Assembly: GCA_964545585.1 (NCBI GenBank) | Contig: CAZJFT010000016.1 | Span: 1-21,919, forward strand | Length of the DNA: 21,919 bases | Direction of reading: 5' to 3' | Origin: UBA9642 sp964545585 | GTDB lineage: Archaea; Nanobdellota; Nanobdellia; Woesearchaeales; UBA9642 | Shown: in pieces, positions 14,314 through 20,879 of the stretch | Numbering within the stretch: position 1 is the stretch's first letter | How the letters are laid out: each line of letters starts with the position of its first letter | Program-made: the position numbers and the translations under genes | Notes under the pieces: model-generated | Seen by the model: only the letters and a program-made list of their open reading frames with translations | What the model was told of the DNA's origin: nothing | Database searches by the model: none

Positions 14314-14321
14314 TTTTTTTT
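14314..14321 (+). terminator. T-run after surface gene 2
   Basis: Eight T, preceded by five T at 14306-14310, immediately after the stop of gene 2. Confidence 0.4.
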
Positions 14322-14342
14322 AATTTTATTGTGGGGGATACA

Positions 14343-14906
14343 ATGAGATATGCAGCATACGTTGTTATATTTTTGTTATTGATTTCTTTTGTCTCGGCCG
14401 AGCTATCGACTAAGGCCACAAATGATGACCTGGCGCCGAAATTCTTGAGAGCAATGGCAGTCGTTGATAATGATGTGCAGCATTGCTATCAGGCAGATGA
14501 ATCTTACGCAGTCTACCATAATGGATTATGGTGGGCATGGCTTGCACCCGTATCAGCAGATTGGGGGATAGTCCCAGATGCATCATTGATAGGTGATGGA
14601 TGGAGGAATGTCGCAAATGAGGAAGAATGGGCATTGAGACCTGACGCTTCAGCATTCGGGAACACAAAATGTGCAGCAACATATTTTTTCCCTATAGCAC
14701 CATGGTGCGATTGGAGCGATCCATACGTCATAGATGATACGCATCCAGAAGGATATTTATCATATCAGATAACTGGAAATATTGAAGAGTTCTGGGTAGT
14801 TCATGATGATTGCAATGGCCGCGAAATACCTGAATTCGGACTATTAGGATTGATGGTTGCAATAATAGGCGCAATAATAGTGTTCGCTTATGTGCGAAAA
14901 CAATAA
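14343..14906 (+). CDS. Surface protein with PEFG-type sorting tail (3 of 5)
   Basis: About 187 residues starting MRYAAYVVIFLLL. A GTG at 14331 in frame is rejected because the GGGGG run at 14333-14337 then serves as the ribosome-binding site for the ATG at 14343, and the signal peptide begins there. The mature part is tryptophan-rich (NGLWWAWLAP, PWCDWSDPYVI) with cysteines that may pair. It matches no family I know. The tail EIPEFG-LLGLMVAIIGAIIVFAY-VRKQ has the same three parts as its neighbours but diverges in the hydrophobic segment, so it is the outlier of the set. Confidence 0.82.
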   Translation: MRYAAYVVIFLLLISFVSAELSTKATNDDLAPKFLRAMAVVDNDVQHCYQADESYAVYHNGLWWAWLAPVSADWGIVPDASLIGDGWRNVANEEEWALRPDASAFGNTKCAATYFFPIAPWCDWSDPYVIDDTHPEGYLSYQITGNIEEFWVVHDDCNGREIPEFGLLGLMVAIIGAIIVFAYVRKQ

Positions 14907-14913
14907 TATTTCA

Positions 14914-14922
14914 TTTTTTTTT
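14914..14922 (+). terminator. T-run after surface gene 3
   Basis: Nine T within 20 bases of the stop of gene 3. The repeat ATAGTATCAAAAA follows at 14931-14943, 44 bases before the next ATG. Confidence 0.4.
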
Positions 14923-14974
14923 GTTCGTTCATAGTATCAAAAAATAAATCAAGTTTCAATGGGGGTTGAAAAAG

Positions 14975-15595
14975 ATGAAGAGACTAACATTATTGTTCGT
15001 ATTCTTTTTAGTCATTGGATTTGCAAGTGCAGTTGATGACGTATCGTATTGTGATGGATTCCAAGGAACTGCAGATGCAACTTTTTTCCAAACATTAGAC
15101 ATCTCTGGGAAGACAGTCTCAATATTCAAGACTAATCCTACGATAAACATATGCAATTATGAAGACTTCTGTGAAAGGCAGGGGATGAATTGGTATGCGC
15201 CTACTTCGCCATCAGAGGCTGATGAGGCATTGACAGAGATAAGAGCATTAGATGATTATCATACATGGATATTAAGCAAGGCAGTGACTGTATTAGGTCC
15301 GCAGGGTGTTGCGACATGGAATGGACAAGTATTGACTACAATAGATTCTCCTGGATGTTCAGAAGACTCTTCATCAGGATTCAGTGCAATAAGAGACTGG
15401 GGATGCTCAATGTGCAATCCAGAGATTTATGGAACTTCTAACTGTTGGGATGGATATACTCATGAGTATGACTGGATAGCATGCGAAGGGGTTTACGATG
15501 GTGGCAATCAAGAAGTCCCAGAATTTGGAGTCATTGCTGGCGGTTTGGCTTTAATCGGCGCATTAGGAATATTCGCTTACACGAGGAGGGATTAA
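14975..15595 (+). CDS. Surface protein with PEFG-type sorting tail and lectin-like ectodomain (4 of 5)
   Basis: About 206 residues from the ATG at 14975; a TTG at 14966 in the same frame overlaps the GGGGGTT ribosome-binding run (14961-14967) and is rejected. Signal peptide ends near FASAVDD. The ectodomain has eight cysteines and the pattern CERQGMNWYAPTSPSEADEAL, HTWILSKAV, WNGQVLTTIDSPGC, SGFSAIRDWGC, SNCWDGYTHEYDWIACEG, which resembles C-type-lectin-like Trp/Cys spacing; a ligand is unknown and the assignment is tentative. The tail VPEFGVIAGGLALIGALGIFAY-TRRD is nearly the same as in gene 5. The codons of the last residues (AGG AGG GAT) also form the ribosome-binding site of gene 5. Confidence 0.85.
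   Translation: MKRLTLLFVFFLVIGFASAVDDVSYCDGFQGTADATFFQTLDISGKTVSIFKTNPTINICNYEDFCERQGMNWYAPTSPSEADEALTEIRALDDYHTWILSKAVTVLGPQGVATWNGQVLTTIDSPGCSEDSSSGFSAIRDWGCSMCNPEIYGTSNCWDGYTHEYDWIACEGVYDGGNQEVPEFGVIAGGLALIGALGIFAYTRRD
15509..15543 (+). repeat. 35-base direct repeat in a sorting-tail cassette, copy A
   Basis: Encodes the EVPEFGVIAG part of gene 4's tail. It is identical base for base to 16221-16255 in gene 5, although the upstream ectodomains are unrelated. Confidence 0.85.
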
Positions 15596-15596
15596 G

Positions 15597-16307
15597 ATGA
15601 AGAAACTATTAACATTTTTATTGTTCGTATTATGCATTGGATTAGTAAATGCAGAGACTATAGATTTGGATGATGTCGATTCTGGAAGCTTGTCGACATG
15701 GTACCAGTATTATTCGGGTTATAACCCTACACCTACATATCAGGAGATAGTCTCTCCATATGATGGCGGGACAGCAATAAAGACGTCAGTATACGGCAAT
15801 ACAGTAATGTATTGTGATACAAAATACATAACCAAAGATTATGATCTCAAAGGCATACATAATACTGACAAGACAGAGTTGCAAGCATATCTTGAATTTG
15901 AGTATAGCGGCACATACTACAATTTCCCTTATGTGGTCATTTTTGTATTGGACAACAATGATAATATATTAGGACAACACTTATGGTATGGGAAAGATAT
16001 TGTGGGTGGACATTATCAGTACTATATTGATTTAGATCCGACACCATACACTGCATTCCCTTCTGACAAGGGATACTTCACGATGGACCTTTCTGAAATA
16101 GGAAGCGACATAGAATACAAGAAGATAAGAGTAGGACTATATGTGTATACATGTGTAGGGACAAACTCTATAATCATAGACGAGATAAAACTCGTGAAGA
16201 GCCATTCAGACGATGACCCACAAGAAGTCCCAGAATTTGGAGTCATTGCTGGCGGATTGGCATTGATTGGCGCTTTAGGAATTTTCATGATTAGTAGAAG
16301 GCATTAG
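15597..16307 (+). CDS. Surface protein with PEFG-type sorting tail (5 of 5)
   Basis: A 236-residue exported protein. The ATG lies one base after the stop of gene 4 and uses GGAGGG inside gene 4's final codons as ribosome-binding site, so translation is coupled. Signal peptide residues 1-19 (GLVNAE). The ectodomain, about 190 residues, is beta-rich with alternating aromatic residues (GSLSTWYQYYSGYNPTP, YVVIFVLDNNDNILGQHLWYG, KIRVGLYVYTCVG, IIIDEIKLV) and resembles a jelly-roll carbohydrate-binding module in its strand pattern and terminal DEIxLV; family not certain. The tail is VPEFG-VIAGGLALIGALGIFMI-SRRH. A strong T-run follows the gene. Confidence 0.86.
   Translation: MKKLLTFLLFVLCIGLVNAETIDLDDVDSGSLSTWYQYYSGYNPTPTYQEIVSPYDGGTAIKTSVYGNTVMYCDTKYITKDYDLKGIHNTDKTELQAYLEFEYSGTYYNFPYVVIFVLDNNDNILGQHLWYGKDIVGGHYQYYIDLDPTPYTAFPSDKGYFTMDLSEIGSDIEYKKIRVGLYVYTCVGTNSIIIDEIKLVKSHSDDDPQEVPEFGVIAGGLALIGALGIFMISRRH
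16221..16255 (+). repeat. 35-base direct repeat in a sorting-tail cassette, copy B
   Basis: Identical to 15509-15543. The following 23 bases from 16263 (TTGATTGGCGCTTTAGGAAT...) instead match gene 2 at 14258-14280. Confidence 0.85.
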
Positions 16308-16316
16308 TTTGCCTTA

Positions 16317-16332
16317 TTTTTTTGCTTTTTTT
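16317..16332 (+). terminator. T-rich terminator after surface gene 5
   Basis: Two runs of seven and eight T separated by one G, directly after the stop of gene 5. It separates the tail-bearing set from the collagen-like gene. Confidence 0.5.
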
Positions 16333-16335
16333 GGC

Positions 16336-16343
16336 GTTATAAG
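16336..16343 (+). promoter_or_regulatory. Probable promoter of the collagen-like gene
   Basis: GTTATAAG centred near 16339 would start transcription near 16365, a leader of about 36 bases with GGAGGGA at 16389-16395 before the ATG at 16401. Confidence 0.45.
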
Positions 16344-16400
16344 CAACCCTAGGTGAGAATAAACATAGGAAAAATAGTTTATTTGTGTGGAGGGATTGCA

Positions 16401-19400
16401 ATGAAGAAAACAATAGTTCTGTTAGTTTTGTTAGGTTTGTTGATGATGGCATCTGCTAAGGCAGAATGCGTTGATAATGATTTAGATGGATATGGTGAAG
16501 GCTGTGTTCTGCCTGATTGTGATGATACACGGGATTCTGTTCATCCTGGTGCAGCAGAAGTTTGCGGTAATGGTTTAGATGATGATTGCAATGGATTTAT
16601 CGATGATTTAGATGCAGATGCTGATGGATACAAATCCTCTGCTTGTGGGGGAACTGACTGTAATGATGATAATGAATGGATTAGTCCTGGAGGTATGGAA
16701 ATTCCGGGCAATAATCTTGATGAGGATTGTAGTGGATATATAAATTGTTATACTGATTCAGATAATGATGGTTATGGTTCAAATGTCATATCATATAACA
16801 CATATGTGGCTGTAAACGGCATAGGCATAAGCTCATGTAGTGTAAGCAATTCTGATGGTGCAGATGACACAAATGATGATTGTGATGATACACGCGCTTC
16901 TGTTCATCCTGGCGCAACAGAGACATGTAATGGTCTTGATGATGATTGTGATTTGCAGGCTGATGACAATTTAGTAAGTACACTATGTCCTTTGCAAAGT
17001 GGTGTATGTGCTGGAAGTAAACAGACATGTACCGGTTCTGGAGGATGGGTATGTGATTATGGATCATATTCTACATATTATGAATTTGAAGAATTATCGT
17101 GTGACACATTGGATAATGACTGCGACACTCAAAAAGATGAAGGAGGAGTATGTGTTGTCTTGACAGATACAGACGGTGATGGGACTCCTGATGAGACGGA
17201 TACTGATGATGATAATGATGGTGTTCTTGATGGTGATGATGTTGCACCATTGAATCCGCGCATATGTGAAGATATTGATGTTGATGGTTGTGATGATTGT
17301 TCACAGAATCCTACAACTTCAGCAACTCCTAATGATGTGCCTTGGCCTTCATATACTTCCTCAACTTTGAATGATGGTCCAGATACTGATGGTGATGGTG
17401 TATGTGATGTTGGAGATTTATGTCCTGGAGGTAATGATAATATAGATGTTGATGGTGACGGCATTCCAGATGCGTGCGATTCAACAATCTGCGGTAATAA
17501 TATTGTTGAGTCAGGCGAGGAGTGTGATGATAGTAATATATTAAATGGTGATGGATGTTCTTCTGAGTGTGTTGTGGAAGTACTTCCTTCAAATGAATTC
17601 GCTGGCAGTTTAGGTGTGCTTTCTGATGCTGGTGCTTCGAATGGATTATGGTATTTAAGACATGTGGGCAATCCTGCTCCTGCGGGATATTCGCATGCAT
17701 ATCAATGGGCAAATCCGGCAATAGTGTGTGATCCAGAGAATACTCCGACAGTATTTACTGGTACGATTGATGTAAGCACAATGGTCTCCGGCTCTGTATC
17801 TTACATTGGACTTATTGATAAGAAACATATGGAGGATGGAAAGACAGGCTATCAAAGCGGTGCGTACATCTATATCTATAAGATGGCTAATGGAAAATTC
17901 AGGATTGGCCCTACAGATGGTAATTTGAATGGAGAAATCATACAAGTATTCTTTGATTATGATGCGCCTGCAGATAATATTTTTGACATTGTCATGACAA
18001 TATCTGATGGAAGCATCTCTGTTGCGGTAGATGGCAACACACCTTTAGTGGATACTTATGGTGATGTGAAAGTGTTGAATAATGATCCTGCAAGAGGATT
18101 GTATGCGTGGGATGAGTTCCAGTATGGAGCATACCCTGGATGGGATAATTATCCTACAACAAACATAATGGCATACGATTTCGACATAACAGGATGTGCA
18201 TTGTCAGAAGCAAATTGTAATGATGACATAGACAATGATGGCGATGGAGACACTGATTGTGATGATTCAGAATGTACTGCACAACCTGCATGTCAGCCAT
18301 TGCAGTTGACAATAACAGGTTTCTTGGATGGGGCAGTTCCTTTGTCTGGAAATTTGGTTGATGGATATGTTCTGAAAATAAATGGTGTTGCAGCAAATAG
18401 TCATTTGATAAGCTTTGATGCAGGAACTGTTGCGAACCAAAATCTTAAGGCAGAATATTTCGGATTGTTCTTGAAAGGGTTGACAACAGATGAGAAGAAT
18501 GCATTGAAGGCATACTATGATGCAAGAGGGGTTCCAGAGCCATACTTGACATACTTGAAGAATGCAGCAGATGGTGTAAATCCATTTGCATATATAAAAG
18601 GTGATGGAACAAAAACAATGACATTGGTTGATGCAGCAAAACATGACATACAAGCATTAGATGTTCCGATGGAGATACCAGACAATTATCCAATAGGATT
18701 ATATAATGTTGAAGGGACAGTCAAGGATGTATTCAATCATGAAGCGATTGTTTCATTGAAGTTATCGATTGAATACGTGTGCCTTCCTGAATGTGTGCAT
18801 GGTTCATGTGTTGCGCCAAGCACATGTGAATGTAATCCTGGATGGATGGGCACTGCATGTGACGTGTTCAATCCGGCAGATTATTATACGAAACAGGAAT
18901 TGAGTTCGACATTGCCTGGATTAGGATCTGACTTGATAGGATTCTCGGGCACATGGGTTGATTCATCAGTATTTGATGCCTTGGAATGGTTGCATACAAA
19001 GATACTTGACTTGCAAGGACAAATAGATACTATAGAATTGACACCTGGTCCGGAAGGACCACAAGGTCCTGTTGGTCCTCAGGGTCCAAAAGGCGACAAG
19101 GGAGATAAGGGTGATACTGGTGATCAAGGGATACAAGGTCCTCAAGGAGATATCGGCCCTAAGGGAGACAAAGGTGATAAGGGTGACCAAGGAGATGTAG
19201 GTCCTAAAGGTGATACTGGTGATCAAGGAATCCAAGGTATACAAGGAATTCAAGGATTGCAAGGTGAGCAAGGTCCTGTAGGTCCTAAGGGAGACAAAGG
19301 TGATACTGGAGATACAGGCCCGAAAGGTGATACTGGAGATACAGGTGCCACCGGAATACATTGTTGGGACTTAAACATAAACGGGATCCCAGACATTGAA

Positions 19401-20294
19401 GAAGATATCAATGACGATGGTTTTGTTGATGTATTCGATTGCCAAGGTCTAAAAGGAGATCAGGGAATACAAGGCGTACAAGGTCTACAAGGAGAAGTTG
19501 GTCCACAAGGTCCTAAAGGTGATACTGGTGAAGCAGGGCCAAAGGGTGACAAGGGAGATAAAGGCGATACTGGAGAGACAGGTCCACAAGGTCCACAGGG
19601 AGAACAAGGAATACAAGGTAATCAGGGCAATCAAGGATTCGGTGTTGTATCAGATGTTACTGATGCAGGAGCTGAATGCGTGAATGGTGGAGACAAGATA
19701 TCCTTCTATAGAGACACAAACAATGATGGAATATATCAAGAAGTAACTGATGTGCCATTGCTTGCAGTAGCCTATTCTTGCAAGGGAGACGAAGGGATAC
19801 AAGGATTGAAAGGTGACACTGGAGATGTTGGGCCGAAGGGTGACAAGGGAGATAAAGGCGATACTGGAGATACAGGTCCACAAGGTCCACAAGGAGATGT
19901 AGGTCCAAAAGGCGATACTGGTGATCAAGGAATCCAAGGTATACAAGGAATCCAGGGATTGCAGGGAGAACAAGGATTGCCTGGAGCAGATGGAGCAATA
20001 GGTCCACAAGGTCCACAAGGTCCAGCAGGTCCACAAGGAGAACAAGGTCCGCAGGGAGAGCCTGGAACAGCAGAATTTACAATGGACTATTATGCATGCG
20101 ACAATTACAACAGTGGATCCACAAAAACTTGTAGTATGGGTAAGCACATGTTCTGCTACTTGACTGGCCAGAAGACAAAAGAATCAACATCAGCATCAGC
20201 ATACCAGCTTTGCGACATCAATGGAAACCTAAACGGTTACTGGAGTGTAAAGGCAGTGCGTGCGTGGTGTGAGGTCCGTTGCATAAACGGATAA
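16401..20294 (+). CDS. Giant secreted collagen-like protein with MopE-type metal-binding repeats
   Basis: About 1297 residues. The frame opens at a GTG at 16353, but the ATG at 16401 has GGAGGGA upstream and begins a signal peptide (MKKTIVLLVLLGLLMMASAKA). Order of parts: residues about 22-190, three MopE-type putative metal-binding repeats (DCDDTRDSVHPGA, GLDDDCNG) with DxDxDG Ca-type loops; 256-360, TSP3-like Asp repeats (DTDGDGTPDETD); 364-393, a Myxococcus-type Cys-rich repeat (CGNNIVESGEECDD); 400-600, a beta-rich LamG-like region; 605-631, CNDDIDNDGDGDTDCDDSEC; 794-823, an EGF-like CVHGSCVAPSTCECNPGW; a helical linker with LHTKILDLQGQIDTIE; three collagen blocks; a Cys-rich C terminus with six Cys. 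It has no PEFG tail. Probably a trimeric extracellular fibre; adhesion is inferred. Confidence 0.9.
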   Translation: MKKTIVLLVLLGLLMMASAKAECVDNDLDGYGEGCVLPDCDDTRDSVHPGAAEVCGNGLDDDCNGFIDDLDADADGYKSSACGGTDCNDDNEWISPGGMEIPGNNLDEDCSGYINCYTDSDNDGYGSNVISYNTYVAVNGIGISSCSVSNSDGADDTNDDCDDTRASVHPGATETCNGLDDDCDLQADDNLVSTLCPLQSGVCAGSKQTCTGSGGWVCDYGSYSTYYEFEELSCDTLDNDCDTQKDEGGVCVVLTDTDGDGTPDETDTDDDNDGVLDGDDVAPLNPRICEDIDVDGCDDCSQNPTTSATPNDVPWPSYTSSTLNDGPDTDGDGVCDVGDLCPGGNDNIDVDGDGIPDACDSTICGNNIVESGEECDDSNILNGDGCSSECVVEVLPSNEFAGSLGVLSDAGASNGLWYLRHVGNPAPAGYSHAYQWANPAIVCDPENTPTVFTGTIDVSTMVSGSVSYIGLIDKKHMEDGKTGYQSGAYIYIYKMANGKFRIGPTDGNLNGEIIQVFFDYDAPADNIFDIVMTISDGSISVAVDGNTPLVDTYGDVKVLNNDPARGLYAWDEFQYGAYPGWDNYPTTNIMAYDFDITGCALSEANCNDDIDNDGDGDTDCDDSECTAQPACQPLQLTITGFLDGAVPLSGNLVDGYVLKINGVAANSHLISFDAGTVANQNLKAEYFGLFLKGLTTDEKNALKAYYDARGVPEPYLTYLKNAADGVNPFAYIKGDGTKTMTLVDAAKHDIQALDVPMEIPDNYPIGLYNVEGTVKDVFNHEAIVSLKLSIEYVCLPECVHGSCVAPSTCECNPGWMGTACDVFNPADYYTKQELSSTLPGLGSDLIGFSGTWVDSSVFDALEWLHTKILDLQGQIDTIELTPGPEGPQGPVGPQGPKGDKGDKGDTGDQGIQGPQGDIGPKGDKGDKGDQGDVGPKGDTGDQGIQGIQGIQGLQGEQGPVGPKGDKGDTGDTGPKGDTGDTGATGIHCWDLNINGIPDIEEDINDDGFVDVFDCQGLKGDQGIQGVQGLQGEVGPQGPKGDTGEAGPKGDKGDKGDTGETGPQGPQGEQGIQGNQGNQGFGVVSDVTDAGAECVNGGDKISFYRDTNNDGIYQEVTDVPLLAVAYSCKGDEGIQGLKGDTGDVGPKGDKGDKGDTGDTGPQGPQGDVGPKGDTGDQGIQGIQGIQGLQGEQGLPGADGAIGPQGPQGPAGPQGEQGPQGEPGTAEFTMDYYACDNYNSGSTKTCSMGKHMFCYLTGQKTKESTSASAYQLCDINGNLNGYWSVKAVRAWCEVRCING
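19047..19352 (+). repeat. Collagen block 1 (34 Gly-X-Y triplets)
   Basis: An uninterrupted run of 34 triplets rich in GPK-GDK-GDK, GDT and GIQ. Lys-Gly-Asp pairs can stabilise a triple helix without hydroxyproline. A helical linker just upstream could start trimerisation. Confidence 0.92.
19353..19445 (+). other. Asp-rich insert 1 between collagen blocks
   Basis: Encodes CWDLNINGIPDIEEDINDD and then GFVDVFDCQ, two Ca-type D/N loops framed by two Cys. This insert type is familiar from bacterial collagen-like proteins. Confidence 0.75.
19446..19634 (+). repeat. Collagen block 2 (21 Gly-X-Y triplets)
   Basis: An uninterrupted run of 21 triplets. A 35-base stretch at 19542-19576 is identical to 19836-19870 in block 3, indicating duplication or gene conversion. 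Confidence 0.92.
19635..19784 (+). other. Insert 2 between collagen blocks (DUF7151-like)
   Basis: About 50 residues with CVNGGDKISFYRDTNNDG and a final YSCKG, matching the GG-D-x-N-x-DG-EV-C-x-G plan of inserts seen in bacterial collagen-like and tail proteins. The name is from recall. Confidence 0.55.
19785..20063 (+). repeat. Collagen block 3 (31 Gly-X-Y triplets)
   Basis: An uninterrupted run of 31 triplets, ending in a Pro/Gln-rich stretch (GPQGPQGPAGPQGEQGPQGE). A 38-base stretch, 19914-19951, is identical to 19212-19249 in block 1. Confidence 0.92.
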
Positions 20295-20298
20295 TTTA

Positions 20299-20307
20299 TT
20301 TTTTTTT
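20299..20307 (+). terminator. T-run after the collagen-like gene
   Basis: Nine T within five bases of the stop, followed by another T-run at about 20309-20313. Confidence 0.5.
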
Positions 20308-20349
20308 ATTTTTATATCCGTAATTCTTTCGAAAATTTCTAAGCAAGGC

Positions 20350-20356
20350 ATATAAA
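20350..20356 (+). promoter_or_regulatory. TATA box of the HEPN gene
   Basis: ATATAAA centred at 20353 is 25 bases before the ATG at 20378, consistent with a leaderless transcript. Confidence 0.6.
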
Positions 20357-20377
20357 GGATTTTACGCTAATCACTTA

Positions 20378-20857
20378 ATGGTTGACAAATTGGAATGGTG
20401 CATCAATCATGGAATGAAATTAATTCCTCCTAATGATGATTTGGCTGATGAATATTTCAGGAGTGCTGAAGAGACATTGCTTGTGGCTAACTTGAGTAAG
20501 AATTCTGGCTCTAACATGTGGCTTGCGACACACAAATATTACACAGAATATCTGGCGGCATACGCAATTCTCATGAAGATCGGTGTAAAGTCTGAGATAC
20601 ATTCATGCACTATAGAATTGATTAGGCTGCTAGAGGATGAGGGCATTATTGGTCTTGAATTATCTCGGTTGCTTGATAATGATAAGGAGTTGCGTATAGA
20701 CAATCAGTATTATCTTAAAGATATACCTATAGATTTCGATTCTGTAAAGCTTGCTGAATTGCTCTTATCCATCAGAAAGATGATTGATGGATTTTCTGAA
20801 GCGCAGATAACTGCTGCTAGAAACGTTATCTCTAGTAAAATTTATAAATATAAGTAA
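20378..20857 (+). CDS. HEPN-domain protein, probable toxin of a HEPN-MNT pair
   Basis: A 159-residue all-helical protein matching an archaeal HEPN family: W-C-INHGMKLIPPNDDLADEYFRSAEETL at the N terminus, WLATHKYYTEYLAAYAILMKIGVKSEIHSCTIEL (residues 48-81) in the middle and RIDNQYY at 106-112. HEPN proteins next to MNT nucleotidyltransferases are commonly RNase toxins neutralised by AMPylation. The canonical R-x4-6-H RNase motif is not visible here, so nuclease activity is doubtful, and it might instead act as a partner of the enzyme. It is followed 13 bases later by a wHTH-MNT gene whose TATA box lies in its last codons. Confidence 0.78.
   Translation: MVDKLEWCINHGMKLIPPNDDLADEYFRSAEETLLVANLSKNSGSNMWLATHKYYTEYLAAYAILMKIGVKSEIHSCTIELIRLLEDEGIIGLELSRLLDNDKELRIDNQYYLKDIPIDFDSVKLAELLLSIRKMIDGFSEAQITAARNVISSKIYKYK
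20841..20850 (+). promoter_or_regulatory. Internal TATA box of the MNT gene
   Basis: TTTATAAATA centred at 20845 lies 26 bases before the MNT ATG, within the last codons of the HEPN gene. It predicts a separate leaderless transcript for MNT, so antitoxin could be made independently of toxin. Confidence 0.6.
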
Positions 20858-20861
20858 ATTT

Positions 20862-20879
20862 ATTTACCTTATGGTAAAT
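20862..20879. promoter_or_regulatory. Palindrome over the MNT start codon, candidate operator
   Basis: ATTTACC-TTAT-GGTAAAT is a perfect 7-bp inverted repeat spanning the predicted transcription and translation start (20871). A third arm, GTAAAT at 20854-20859, pairs equally well with ATTTAC at 20862-20867. Its place between TATA box and start fits repression by the winged-helix domain that the gene encodes. Confidence 0.6.

Noticed and set aside
17129..17671. A 180-codon open frame on the minus strand inside the collagen-like gene, and similar antisense frames at 16786-17304 and 19650-20147
   Set aside because: They are opposite Asp- or Gly-repeat codons, have His/Ser/Leu-biased composition, and lack ribosome-binding sites; they are by-products of the coding repeats.
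19047..20063. Short repeats resembling a CRISPR or minisatellite array
   Set aside because: The repeat unit is nine bases, in frame, and encodes Gly-X-Y triplets; there are no spacer/repeat units of CRISPR size.
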